From: Desulfatiglans sp.
GTDB lineage: Bacteria; Desulfobacterota; DSM-4660; Desulfatiglandales; HGW-15
Direction of reading: 5' to 3'
Assembly (NCBI GenBank): GCA_012513605.1
Contig: JAAZBV010000134.1
Coordinates: forward strand, 40,001-104,000
DNA: 64,000 nt
Part shown: piece by piece, positions 8,204 through 16,002 of the stretch
How positions within the stretch are numbered: position 1 is the first letter of the stretch
Layout: each line of letters opens with the position of its first letter
Program-made: the position numbers and the translations under genes
Notes under the pieces: generated by a model
Told to the model about the DNA's origin: nothing
The model's input: only the letters and a program-made list of their open reading frames with translations
Database searches by the model: none

Positions 8204-8464
8204 ATGGTTAACCTGACTCTGTTTCACAGTGGTAACCCTGGCTGAGGGTCATGCAAAAAGGCTATAGTTGTAGCCAACAGCATGAAGGATAAGTATGGTG
8301 ATAAAATAGAATTAAAAATATTAACGCTTGATTCCGAAGAGGCGCTCAAATATGCCTCTCAGTTCAAAGGCTCTACAAACCTGCTACTGAACAATGAGTG
8401 GGTCCCGGTTGATGTCACTACTGATAAAGACAAACTGGATAAATTCCTGGCAAAGTATCTTTAG
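8204..8464 (+). CDS. predicted thioredoxin-like selenoprotein (U-G-S-C), UGA at codon 14
   Basis: A good ribosome site (GGAGG at 8191) precedes ATG 8204. The frame reads MVNLTLFHSGNPG, then TGA (8243-8245), then GSCKKAIVVANSMKDKYGD, and stays open to TAG at 8464. If UGA is read as selenocysteine the product has 86 residues with a UxxC redox motif after a short beta strand. The helix-strand pattern afterwards (IELKILTLD, NEWVPVD) fits a thioredoxin-like fold. A hairpin directly behind the UGA fits a bacterial SECIS. Selenium-linked genes (yedF, a selenium-type LysR) occur elsewhere in the window. The alternatives are a nonsense mutation or restart at ATG 8282, which would lose the whole redox motif. 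It follows CBS-HPP on the same strand. Confidence 0.75.
8243..8275 (+). promoter_or_regulatory. UGA codon with putative bacterial SECIS hairpin
   Basis: After the UGA come 14 bases and then GGCTA (8260-8264) pairing with TAGCC (8271-8275). A U-G pair on top leaves the loop AGUU. The loop is about 20 bases from the UGA and has a G in its first two positions, as SelB-recognised bacterial SECIS elements require. The stem is short (5-6 pairs). Confidence 0.55.
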
Positions 8465-8472
8465 CAAAATAA

Positions 8473-8616
8473 ATGTCTGTAATTGATGTTTACCAGGGCC
8501 ATGCACAGGCATATGATAAATGGTTTGAGAATCACCCGAAAGCCTACAATGCGGAGTTGAGGGCGGTCAGGTCACTGCTTGGCCCTGTAAATTGTCCGTT
8601 TAACTCTCGACAATAA
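8473..8616 (+). pseudogene. 5' fragment of a SAM methyltransferase gene
   Basis: Begins 8 bases after the selenoprotein stop and encodes 47 residues. The first 39 (HAQAYDKWFENHPKAYNAEL, then RAVRSLLGPV) match the N-terminus of a class I SAM methyltransferase. After LLGPV the sequence becomes CPFNSRQ and stops, having run into the 3' end of the opposite-strand FmdE-like gene (stop at 8600). The SAM-binding domain is missing. This looks like a deletion or inversion breakpoint near 8590. Confidence 0.7.
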
Positions 8617-9271
8617 ATATCTTTTCTACTGGCGCGTTAAGGTATTCATCTATTTTTTCATTCATCACCTTTGAAACCTCTGGCGCAAAACCGGGCTCCT
8701 TTTTTGCCCTTTTAAAAAGCGGTTCAAAGGTGTCATGGGGATTAAACAGAGGTCTCAGGGTAACACTCTTACCTCCTGGTATATCAGTAAAGACAATCTT
8801 TTTATCCTCCACTGGTAGAAGTATCAGGTTGCCCTGCGAATGGTATGCCCCATAATCCCTTCTTGCGCCTGTGATATAGCCCAGCGCTGCTGCCTGGCAG
8901 CAATGGTGAGAGGTTTGAACCTTTACCTTATGACGCACCGGCAGTTCGTTCCCATACATGAGTTTAAAGGCCTCCTCTGCTGCCCTGAAGGAGAATGTCC
9001 CCCCGCCGACACAGTAACCGTGTACCTTGATCACATCATTAAGTGTTATCTCTATCTTTTCATCAACAGTAATGCCATAAAGGGCAGATTCAGGGAGTCT
9101 CATAAAGATAGATCGTTCAGGGATTTTCACTCTCGGCACACCCGCTTTAACTTCCTTTGCATCGGTATGCCCTGACACATTAAGCATGGCGAGTCCCCCG
9201 CATAATAGAGGGACTGCGCCCAGAAATTCACGCCTGCTGTGATCTGAAAAAAAATATTTATCCTTTTCCAC
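8600..9271 (-). CDS. Tat-exported FmdE-like protein
   Basis: The N-terminus has the twin-arginine motif SRREFLGAVPLL and a hydrophobic run, predicting Tat export of a folded cofactor-bearing protein. The mature part resembles the FmdE domain (formylmethanofuran dehydrogenase subunit E family): VHGYCVGGGTFSFRAAEEA around residues 83-101, then VQTSHHCCQAAALGYITGAR with His-His-Cys-Cys as likely metal ligands. FmdE domains often bind zinc or iron, and the function of exported versions is unknown. It is convergent with the methyltransferase fragment, overlapping it by 17 bases, and followed upstream by the small exported protein at 9294. Confidence 0.7.
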   Translation of the reverse strand: MEKDKYFFSDHSRREFLGAVPLLCGGLAMLNVSGHTDAKEVKAGVPRVKIPERSIFMRLPESALYGITVDEKIEITLNDVIKVHGYCVGGGTFSFRAAEEAFKLMYGNELPVRHKVKVQTSHHCCQAAALGYITGARRDYGAYHSQGNLILLPVEDKKIVFTDIPGGKSVTLRPLFNPHDTFEPLFKRAKKEPGFAPEVSKVMNEKIDEYLNAPVEKIFIVES

Positions 9272-9293
9272 TACACTCTCCTTTTAAAGGCTG

Positions 9294-9767
9294 TTAATAT
9301 TTATCATTAATTTCATTAAGTATCGGCAGATAACTGATTATCGCCCCATCTGGATAAAGACATATTGAAACCGTATCATTTTCCCATACATATGTTCCAG
9401 ATTTTTCTTCGGGTGTGCCAAACTCATTAGTCAATTCACCCAGAAGGGCCTTATGATCAACCTCATTATCAAGTATGAGTGATACCTGGTAGAATTTATT
9501 TTGATAAAAATGATACCTGATTTCACTTAGCCTTGCTGACCCAAGGGTTAGCAGGTCACACTCCCTGTTAAAGGTCTCAACCCCATCAACATTATCAAAC
9601 ACTGAAAAGAGGTCCAGGTGGTGATTTTTACCTGATTCCCAGAAGATGCCCCTGAATCCGGTCGGCTGTTTTGAGGGCGAAAGATTATCATATGAAAAGG
9701 CATAAACCGGGGTCATACATAAGGCAAACGCCCATGCAACCAATAGATATTTAATTATATTTTTCAT
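9294..9767 (-). CDS. small exported protein of unknown function
   Basis: 157 residues with a clear Sec signal peptide (hydrophobic KYLLVAWAFALC, cleavage near VYAFS). The mature part has no family I recognise. It alternates short strands (GFRGIFW, IRYHFYQNKFYQVSLIL, TYVWENDTVSICLYP), suggesting a compact periplasmic beta domain. The start has a GGAGG ribosome site. It lies 22 bases before the FmdE-like gene on the same strand, probably one transcript, with a TTGAC-N4-GTCAA palindrome 95 bases upstream. Confidence 0.65.
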   Translation of the reverse strand: MKNIIKYLLVAWAFALCMTPVYAFSYDNLSPSKQPTGFRGIFWESGKNHHLDLFSVFDNVDGVETFNRECDLLTLGSARLSEIRYHFYQNKFYQVSLILDNEVDHKALLGELTNEFGTPEEKSGTYVWENDTVSICLYPDGAIISYLPILNEINDKY

Positions 9768-9861
9768 AACTCCTCCCTGAAATAAATAAAGATTTGCATC
9801 TATTTTACACCTTTAACAATCACAACTGGAGCTATTATTACAGAGTGGGAGTTAAGTTTCC

Positions 9862-9875
9862 TTGACACAGGTCAA
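9862..9875. promoter_or_regulatory. TTGAC-N4-GTCAA palindrome upstream of the 9294-9767 gene
   Basis: TTGACACAGGTCAA, arms identical to the sites at 6853 and 16872. It is positioned to control the minus-strand pair at 9767 and 9271. Confidence 0.5.
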
Positions 9876-9909
9876 ATATCAAAAAAATATACAGTTATAA
9901 GCAAAGAAT

Positions 9910-10140
9910 TTTCACCACGGAGTACACGTAGAGCACGGAGTAAAAGACTACAGCCAACTTTAAAAATAAGTCTTCATAGCTGTCACCCATAAATACAGAA
10001 TAAACTCCGGAGGACAACCAGAAAACTATTGTAATACCAATGTAAACCCACTTTTACGGAGATGGTAGGAATAAGATTTCAAATTTTTTAAGCCAATGGC
10101 TATAGATTCTCCGTGTCCTCAGTGCTCTCCGTGGTGAATG
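9910..10140. repeat. inverted pair of CACGGAG-type dispersed repeats
   Basis: 9911-9940 (TTCACCACGGAGTACACGTA...) and 10108-10139 (complement of the same unit, ending CTCCGTGGTGAAT) face each other across about 170 bases. The same unit occurs at 46543 and as a tight hairpin at 51234. No gene lies between the arms. It is the first of several repeats in the gene-poor gap 9768-10753. Confidence 0.7.
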
Positions 10141-10189
10141 GTATTTTGGAATTTTTCGTGTCCCTAAGTTTTGGTTTCTCTTTTTGTTT

Positions 10190-10489
10190 AACCTTCCAAA
10201 AAGTAAAGATATCCGGAACAGATGAGACATTTCAATGGAATGTATGGGCTGCCCCAAAGCTTCGACGGGCACTACTTTCGAAGGACGGAACAGTCATTGA
10301 GCGAGTCGAAGTGGACCATAACGCCCTCACTGGTGACAACCTCGCCGAGTTTGTAAACAACAAACCATCGTCCGGCAATTAGATGACCTGCGAGCTGATA
10401 CATAAAAGCTGGAAGCCATCTATCAGAAGAAAATAGATGATTTGGAAGAACTGAAAAAAAGTATCTTAGCTAAAGCGGTTGCAGTATGA
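10190..10489 (+). pseudogene. decayed type I restriction specificity (HsdS) remnant
   Basis: From 10355 one frame reads KQQTIVRQLDDLRADT, a stop (TAA at 10403), then KLEAIYQKKIDDLEELKK and SILAKAVAV before TGA at 10489. This is the C-terminal coiled coil of HsdS, where QKLEAIYQKK is usual, so the stop replaces a glutamine codon. Upstream in another frame (10200-10350) a fragment with WAAPKLRRALLSKDGT and GDNLAEFVNN looks like debris of a different gene, possibly of the same locus. The whole region is non-functional. Confidence 0.6.
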
Positions 10490-10504
10490 TAATAGATAAG
10501 GATA

Positions 10505-10612
10505 TATCGCCCTTTCAGGGCTTTGTTGCGTGACTGTGCTACTTTATAGAGCTACTCCCTATGTTAGTGTATGATGCCCTTGCAGGGCTTTATGTTCCGT
10601 GGCTTTGCCACT
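10505..10612. repeat. pair of GCCCT-N3-AGGGC palindromes
   Basis: GCCCTTTCAGGGC at 10509-10521 and GCCCTTGCAGGGC at 10576-10588, each followed by TTT and a similar GTG(A/G)CT flank, so the unit of about 67 bases is tandemly repeated. No open frame. It fills the gap before the TauE gene. Confidence 0.65.
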
Positions 10613-10753
10613 TTAGAAGCAAAGACAGGTAGAAAAGTAGTGAGTAAATAAAACGCAAAATCAGCCTTGGCTTTAAAGGATAAAAAGTGATATGGCTTTC
10701 AACAGAAAATAAATGATGATTATTAAGGTCTTAAGTTACTAAGGATCTACGCA

Positions 10754-11707
10754 ATGTTTTTCGAGACTGCAGGTATAGAGGTGTTACCATGGATTCCACC
10801 TCTTGTTGGGTTTATTATTTCATTCTTTACATCAATGGGGGGCATATCAGGTGCGTTTCTTCTTCTGCCTTTTCAGATATCATTCTTGAACTATACAAAC
10901 CCCTCTGTGAGCGCTACAAACCAGTTATATAATGTTATAGCCATTCCATCGGGAGTATACCGCTACTGGCGTGAAGGACGTATGGTATGGCCCCTATCCC
11001 TGATTATTATTACCGGGACACTGCCAGGTGTTTTTATAGGGGCTATAATACGGATAATATATCTCCCTGATCCGAGCCATTTTAAACTGTTTGCCGCCCT
11101 TGTACTGCTCTATATCGCCTATAGAATGCTTTCGGATCTGCTAATAAAAAAACAGACACACGGGGCATTGGTTATAAGTGAAAACAGGTTTCAGGAAATT
11201 ATTAAAGGCGGATATATAAACAGAAAGCCGGAGGATAAGCTATTGTATGCTGTCAAGGTTACCTGCTTCAACCTGAAGCGGGTCGGGTTTACAATTTATG
11301 ATGAACACTTTGAAGCGCCATTCTTAGCGATATTTCTTTTGAGCTTTTTTGTAGGCGTTGTTGGTGGAATCTATGGCATAGGCGGTGGGGCTATAATTGC
11401 ACCTTTCCTTATTACCTTTTTCAAATTGCCTGTGTATATTGTTGCTGGCGCATCCCTGATGGGGACATTTGTAACATCAGTGGCCGGTGTTCTCTTTTAT
11501 CAGGCCATTGCCCTGTCTGTACCAGGGCTCTCAGTAGCCCCTGACTGGCTGATCGGGATTCTTTTTGGTATAGGAGGCATGGCAGGTATGTATTTTGGGG
11601 CCAGGTGCCAGAAGTATGCATCTGCTAAATATATAAAGTGGATGCTCACTTTTGTAATGCTCTATACCTCAACAAAATATGTAATTGATTTTATAGCCTC
11701 TATCTAA
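10754..11707 (+). CDS. TauE/SafE family sulfite/anion exporter
   Basis: 317-residue inner-membrane protein with about eight hydrophobic helices in two homologous halves. Each half carries the family's glycine-rich re-entrant signature (FIISFFTSMGGISGAFLLLP near 18-37 and VVGGIYGIGGGAIIAP near 201-216). Members export sulfite, sulfoacetate or related anions. A central hydrophilic insert of about 45 residues (130-175) is longer than in the smallest homologues. The stop lies 12 bases before the amidotransferase start, with an AAGGAG site between, so co-transcription is likely. Confidence 0.9.
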   Translation: MFFETAGIEVLPWIPPLVGFIISFFTSMGGISGAFLLLPFQISFLNYTNPSVSATNQLYNVIAIPSGVYRYWREGRMVWPLSLIIITGTLPGVFIGAIIRIIYLPDPSHFKLFAALVLLYIAYRMLSDLLIKKQTHGALVISENRFQEIIKGGYINRKPEDKLLYAVKVTCFNLKRVGFTIYDEHFEAPFLAIFLLSFFVGVVGGIYGIGGGAIIAPFLITFFKLPVYIVAGASLMGTFVTSVAGVLFYQAIALSVPGLSVAPDWLIGILFGIGGMAGMYFGARCQKYASAKYIKWMLTFVMLYTSTKYVIDFIASI

Positions 11708-11719
11708 AAGGAGAACACA

Positions 11720-12408
11720 ATGAAACTGCATTTTTACAGCATGTGCCATTTGAGGAGCTTGGAATTATTTTCGAATGGGCAAAAGATAAAAATATTCTAG
11801 TCTCCAGAACCGCATTTTTTCTCGATGAAGCATTGCCAGACATTAACTCTTTTGATCTTCTAGTTGTAATGGGCGGGCCAATGGGTGTGTATGATGAGGA
11901 TAAGTACAACTGGCTTAAGTCTGAAAAAGAATTCATCAAAGAATCTATCTTTTCAAGAAAGGCCGTGCTGGGGATCTGTCTTGGGGCACAGCTAATCGCA
12001 TGGGCACTGGGTGCAAAGGTATACAAAAACAGCAATAAGGAGATAGGTTGGTTTCCAGTGAGAAAAAATACAAAATCAGATTCCAAATACACAGGTATCT
12101 TCCCCGATCAATTTTATGCCTTTCACTGGCACGAGGACACCTTTGATATCCCTAAAGGGGCAACCCCGATAGGCGAAAGTGATGCATGCAAAAACCAGGG
12201 GTTTATTTATAAAGAAAGGGTAATGGCATTACAGTTTCACCTGGAGAGTACACAAACCGGGATTGAAAGCCTGATTAAAAACTGTGGTGATGAATTGATA
12301 AAAGGGCCTTTTATTCAGCAGGCTGAAAAATTACGAGAGGATTATAAATATATACCTGAATCAAATCTTTTAATGTATAATGCCCTTGATTTTTTAATAT
12401 CGCCCTAG
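11720..12408 (+). CDS. class I glutamine amidotransferase-like protein, frameshift near the start
   Basis: A GATase fold with the nucleophile elbow GICLGAQLIAWALG (Cys) and the His-Glu pair in LQFHLEST, the complete triad of GuaA-type glutaminase domains. It probably hydrolyses gamma-glutamyl substrates or acts as a stand-alone amidotransferase. The best ribosome site (AAAGGAG) serves ATG 11720, which begins MKLHF. The main frame is entered only one base later, where it continues LQHVPFEELGIIFEW. One more T in the run at 11730-11734 would give MKLHFLQHVPFE, the standard N-terminus. As written, translation would need GTG 11743, with no good ribosome site. Sequencing error, true frameshift or slippage are all possible. 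Confidence 0.8.
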
Positions 12409-12453
12409 TGTTATTACCCGTCAATATCAATTTAATATCAAGGAGGTGTTGTT

Positions 12454-13632
12454 ATGCAGAAACGAAAAATAAAGGATGGTATTTTTAAACTTGGTTCCAT
12501 TGACTGGGACAGGAGGTTGTTTGATTCGCTCATCCCTCTGCCGGATGGGACATCATATAATGCATACCTCATTTGCGGAAGTGAAAAGACTGTTCTGATT
12601 GATTCGGTTGACCCTGTAATGTGTGATGAACTTATGGAGCAGCTTTCTGATGTAAAGAAGGTCGATTATATAATCTCACATCATGCAGAGCAGGATCATT
12701 CAGGCTCTATACCTATGGTATTGAAGCGTTACCCTGATGCAAAGGTGATAGCCTCACCCAAGGCAAAGGGTATGCTTATGGATCTGATGCATATAGATGA
12801 AAATGCGTTTGTAACAGTTGAAGATGGAGAGACCATTTCTATTGGGAACAAGAGCCTGAAATTTATACACACCCCCTGGGTACACTGGCCTGAGACCATG
12901 GTGACTTACTTAGTAGAAGATAAAATACTTTTCAGTTGTGATTTTTTTGGTTCACATATCGCTACATCTGATATCTATGTGACAGACCAGTGCCGGGTAC
13001 ATGAGGCAGCAAAAAGATATTTTGCAGAGATCATGATGCCCTTCAGAAACGTGATTGAAAAAAATCTGGAAAAACTCAAGGATTATGACATACAGATGAT
13101 CTGCCCCAGCCACGGCCAGGTTTATGACAAACCTGATTGGATCATGGATGCATATAAGGAGTGGGTAACAGGAGGGCCAAAAAACCTGGTCTCTCTGCCA
13201 TTTATATCCATGCACGGCAGCACGAGGGTAATGATTGAGAGGCTTTTATCAGGGCTTACAGCACAGGGTGTGAGCGTTGAACTCTTTAACCTTGCAGTTA
13301 CCGATATAGGCAAGCTCGCCATGTCTCTTGTGGATGCGGCAACAATAGTTGTTGGTGTGCCCACTGTACTGGCCGGACCTCATCCTGTCGTGGCCTATGC
13401 AACATTTCTTGCAAATGCCATAAGGCCAAGGACAAAATTCCTCTCCATTATCGGTTCATACGGATGGGGCGGTAAGACAGTTGAAACACTTTCAGGCATG
13501 ATCCCCAACCTCAAGGTAGAGGTGGTTGAGCCTGTGCTGGTTAAAGGGCTCCCAAAAGAGGCTGATTTGCTTGCCATTGACAGGCTTGCCCAGGCTATAG
13601 CAGATAAACACAGGGAGATAGGGCTTATTTAG
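12454..13632 (+). CDS. flavodiiron protein (FprA type)
   Basis: A cytoplasmic O2 and/or NO reductase. The N-terminal metallo-beta-lactamase domain keeps all diiron ligands: SHHAEQDHSG (about 75-84), HWPETM, CDFFG and CPSHGQ. The C-terminal flavodoxin domain starts near residue 250 with MHGSTRVM and includes VGVPTVLAGPHP and SYGWGGK for FMN. At 392 residues it is the simple two-domain class, with no rubredoxin domain attached. GGAGG precedes the ATG. Located between the amidotransferase and a cysteine-rich small protein, it fits a stress-defence role in an anaerobe. Confidence 0.95.
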   Translation: MQKRKIKDGIFKLGSIDWDRRLFDSLIPLPDGTSYNAYLICGSEKTVLIDSVDPVMCDELMEQLSDVKKVDYIISHHAEQDHSGSIPMVLKRYPDAKVIASPKAKGMLMDLMHIDENAFVTVEDGETISIGNKSLKFIHTPWVHWPETMVTYLVEDKILFSCDFFGSHIATSDIYVTDQCRVHEAAKRYFAEIMMPFRNVIEKNLEKLKDYDIQMICPSHGQVYDKPDWIMDAYKEWVTGGPKNLVSLPFISMHGSTRVMIERLLSGLTAQGVSVELFNLAVTDIGKLAMSLVDAATIVVGVPTVLAGPHPVVAYATFLANAIRPRTKFLSIIGSYGWGGKTVETLSGMIPNLKVEVVEPVLVKGLPKEADLLAIDRLAQAIADKHREIGLI

Positions 13633-13686
13633 GGTTATTCAACCGGTGCCTGTATACAACCTTTTTAAATGAAAGGAGTAAGGAAG

Positions 13687-13944
13687 ATGAATTTTAAAAG
13701 AATAAAAAGAGAAGATTATATTGAGGCAAACAAATCAAAAGGGAATTACATAGAGATATTAAAGAATAAGTGTGCTATCTGTAAAGAGCGGGAATGGACT
13801 TCAGAGATTAAATCTGAAGATGGAGCATCCTTTGACTGTCTTATCGGGTTCGGCTGCAAAGATGGTTCTGCTTTTTTATGTGATGAGTGTTTTAAGAGCC
13901 ATTTTGAAGATCATTCATGGACTTTTGGTTCATTATTTGTATAA
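13687..13944 (+). CDS. small cysteine-rich (zinc-ribbon-like) protein
   Basis: 85 residues from ATG 13687. I prefer it over ATG 13669 because AAGGAGTAAGGAAG precedes it. Two cysteine pairs, CAIC and CDEC, about 40 residues apart could bind one zinc or iron atom; a single Cys and a GFGC lie between. No family recognised. It ends with FEDHSWTFGSLFV. It lies 54 bases after the flavodiiron gene on the same strand and may be co-transcribed, but no partner role can be shown. Confidence 0.6.
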   Translation: MNFKRIKREDYIEANKSKGNYIEILKNKCAICKEREWTSEIKSEDGASFDCLIGFGCKDGSAFLCDECFKSHFEDHSWTFGSLFV

Positions 13945-14077
13945 AAAAAGTCCAGGTCATTAATCTCGTATCAGTTATTTACCAGTCTGGCTTGGGCGAG
14001 TGGGGAGAGGAGTTTTTTAATTTTTCCAACCACTCTACTGAGCAGGCTGGTTTTAACTGGCCCTTTATTAAAATACC

Positions 14078-14437
14078 ATGCTAAAAAATCTTAAAACCTC
14101 AAATATTATCCTTTACTGCAAAAACTGGGAAACTACGGTTTCATTCTACAGAGATATTCTTTGCCTTCCGGTTAATTTTTCCAATGACTGGTTTTACGAA
14201 TTCATACTATCCCCTTCATCAAGGTTGAGTGTTGCGGATGAAAAACGGGCTTCAATAAAAAGCTGCAAAGGAGAGGGTGTTACAATAACGCTGGAGGTTA
14301 ATGACATTTTATCTGTCCATAAGGATGCTGTTCATAAAGGTATGAACCCTACCGCGGTAAAAAAACATCCCTGGGGGGCAAGTGTATTTTACTCCTATGA
14401 TCCGGAAGGACATCGTATTGAAATCTGGCAGGATTAG
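14078..14437 (+). CDS. VOC (glyoxalase/bleomycin-resistance) family protein
   Basis: 119 residues with a paired beta-alpha-beta-beta-beta pattern. LKTSNIILYCKNWETTVSFY opens the first module and the second ends in SYDPEGHRIEIWQD, the usual C-terminal metal-ligand strand (Glu in IEIW). The first-strand metal ligand is Asn/Ile rather than the more common His, so the reaction cannot be named. An imperfect inverted repeat (13982-14052) precedes it, and no strong ribosome site is seen. Confidence 0.75.
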   Translation: MLKNLKTSNIILYCKNWETTVSFYRDILCLPVNFSNDWFYEFILSPSSRLSVADEKRASIKSCKGEGVTITLEVNDILSVHKDAVHKGMNPTAVKKHPWGASVFYSYDPEGHRIEIWQD

Positions 14438-14481
14438 AAGAAGCAAAAAATTATTTTGTAAATGTTTCACATGAGGAGTAT

Positions 14482-15531
14482 TTGAGCTTGAGAAAATCTG
14501 TTTTGCTAACTTATTTAGCTATCTTATTATCTGTAAACCTCTATTGCCTTGCGGATGAAACTTTCTCAGAGGATACCACATCATCTTCTGTGGATTTAAA
14601 TAACTTTACCCTTTACTGGGAGAACGACTTTTTTTCCGGTACCGACAGGGATTATACTAATGGCATCAAACTAACCTGGAGTTCATCCTTCGATGAGATG
14701 AAAAAGTTAAATATTCCAGCCTGGAGTGATCGGGTCTATAGGATACTGCCCTTTATAAAAGCAAGTGACAGTACCCTTGCTTTCAGCTTCTCAATTGGTC
14801 AGGATATATATACACCACATAATACAGCAAGTACTGAGCTCATTAATGATGACCGCCCCTATGCTGGTTACACATATATTGCAGCGGGTTTTCATTCCCG
14901 CATGGATGTCCAGAAAAATACATGGGAAATTCAATTGGGGATTGTGGGGCCAGCCTCTTATGCGGAGACTATCCAGAATGCTGCACACGACCTTATAGGA
15001 GATGCCCGCGCCAAAGGGTGGAAACATCAACTCAATAATGAGATAACCATTGATGCTATATACGAATCCCAGTGGCGTGCATGGTCAAGCAGATCATATT
15101 TGAATTTCGCTTTTGACCTGATCCCCCATTTGGGAGTTCGTATTGGCACAGTGAATATTTACGTAAATGGCGGAGCAGAACTTCGAATGGGATGGAACTT
15201 GCCCAATGACTTCGGAAGTTGTCCTATTCGTGCCGGTTGTGAAATATCTCCCCCTTTTTCCGTGGATGGAATAAAAAGCAGCAGCCTTCATCTATTCTTT
15301 TCTACTGATGGTAAGATTGTTGCACACGATATTTTTCTCGATGGTAACAATTTCAGGGATAGTCACAGTGTTAAAAAAAGATCACTGGTAGGAGAATTTG
15401 TTTATGGTATCACATGGCAGGTGGAAGAATTCAGGATTACCTATTCCATTATATTTCGAAGTAAACAGTTTGATACCCAGCGTGCCTCAAATCATGATTA
15501 TGGCTCTCTGAATCTATCATACAGTTTTTGA
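14482..15531 (+). CDS. LpxR-like outer-membrane lipid A deacylase family protein (DUF2219)
   Basis: A beta-barrel protein with a signal peptide (hydrophobic VLLTYLAILLSVNLYCLA). The family hallmark LYWENDFFSGTDRDYTNGIK lies near residue 50: the Asn-Asp and Asp-Tyr-Thr-Asn residues match the active site of LpxR 3'-O-deacylase. DDRPYAGYTYI and a final aromatic (LSYSF) also fit. Activity on lipid A is inferred from the family. The first possible start is TTG 14482; TTG 14488, at better spacing from GAGGAG, is an alternative. The transcript ends at the hairpin at 15541. Confidence 0.85.
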   Translation: MSLRKSVLLTYLAILLSVNLYCLADETFSEDTTSSSVDLNNFTLYWENDFFSGTDRDYTNGIKLTWSSSFDEMKKLNIPAWSDRVYRILPFIKASDSTLAFSFSIGQDIYTPHNTASTELINDDRPYAGYTYIAAGFHSRMDVQKNTWEIQLGIVGPASYAETIQNAAHDLIGDARAKGWKHQLNNEITIDAIYESQWRAWSSRSYLNFAFDLIPHLGVRIGTVNIYVNGGAELRMGWNLPNDFGSCPIRAGCEISPPFSVDGIKSSSLHLFFSTDGKIVAHDIFLDGNNFRDSHSVKKRSLVGEFVYGITWQVEEFRITYSIIFRSKQFDTQRASNHDYGSLNLSYSF

Positions 15532-15540
15532 TAAAAACCG

Positions 15541-15569
15541 GGGTCGTAACCGCAAAAGGGTTACGACCC
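15541..15569. terminator. bidirectional hairpin between convergent genes
   Basis: GGGTCGTAACC (15541-15551) pairs perfectly with GGTTACGACCC (15559-15569) around a 7-base loop. It sits between the LpxR-like gene and the convergent cupin gene. There is no long T tract, so it is at best a weak intrinsic terminator. Confidence 0.6.
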
Positions 15570-15592
15570 ATTACTCATTGTAAACTGCCTGT

Positions 15593-15973
15593 CTATTTTT
15601 TACGCAGCATAGTAAGTATCATCTTAAACCGTTTAGTTGCCCTTAGCGCATGAGGAATATTTGCAGGCATTAAAATAAGTTCTCCATCTTTAACCTTATT
15701 GGGTGCACCGCCTATGATAATCTCGCCTTCACCATCCACCACCTGCACAAGTGCATCAAACGGGGCAGTATGCTCGCTTAATCCCTGACCCTCATCAAAG
15801 GCAAACAGGGTGACAGTACCTGCATCGTTTTCAACCAGTGTACGGCTTACTATTGCATCCTCTCCATATTCTATTAAGTTATCAATATGCGCCGGTTCAC
15901 CGGCCTTTAAACCTGTCTTCTTCTGTGACTTTGTGTCACTATCTATCTGTGTAAGTGTCATGTATGCCTCCAA
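15593..15973 (-). CDS. cupin-domain protein
   Basis: 126 residues forming one cupin barrel. Motif 1 lies in GQGLSEHTAPFDALVQVVDG and motif 2 in GELILMPANIPHALRATKRF, with the final His of each motif present for metal binding. Such small cupins may be sensors, isomerases or storage domains; the ligand is unknown. It stands alone, between a terminator hairpin and the DUF6448-like gene on the same strand 29 bases upstream. Confidence 0.85.
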   Translation of the reverse strand: MEAYMTLTQIDSDTKSQKKTGLKAGEPAHIDNLIEYGEDAIVSRTLVENDAGTVTLFAFDEGQGLSEHTAPFDALVQVVDGEGEIIIGGAPNKVKDGELILMPANIPHALRATKRFKMILTMLRKK

Positions 15974-16002
15974 TTTTGGGTGACTCTCTAAAATCAGTAT
16001 AA

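Noticed and set aside
13982..14052. Imperfect inverted repeat as a terminator after the small cysteine protein
   Set aside because: Arms are long but poorly matched, and the T run is in the loop rather than after the stem.
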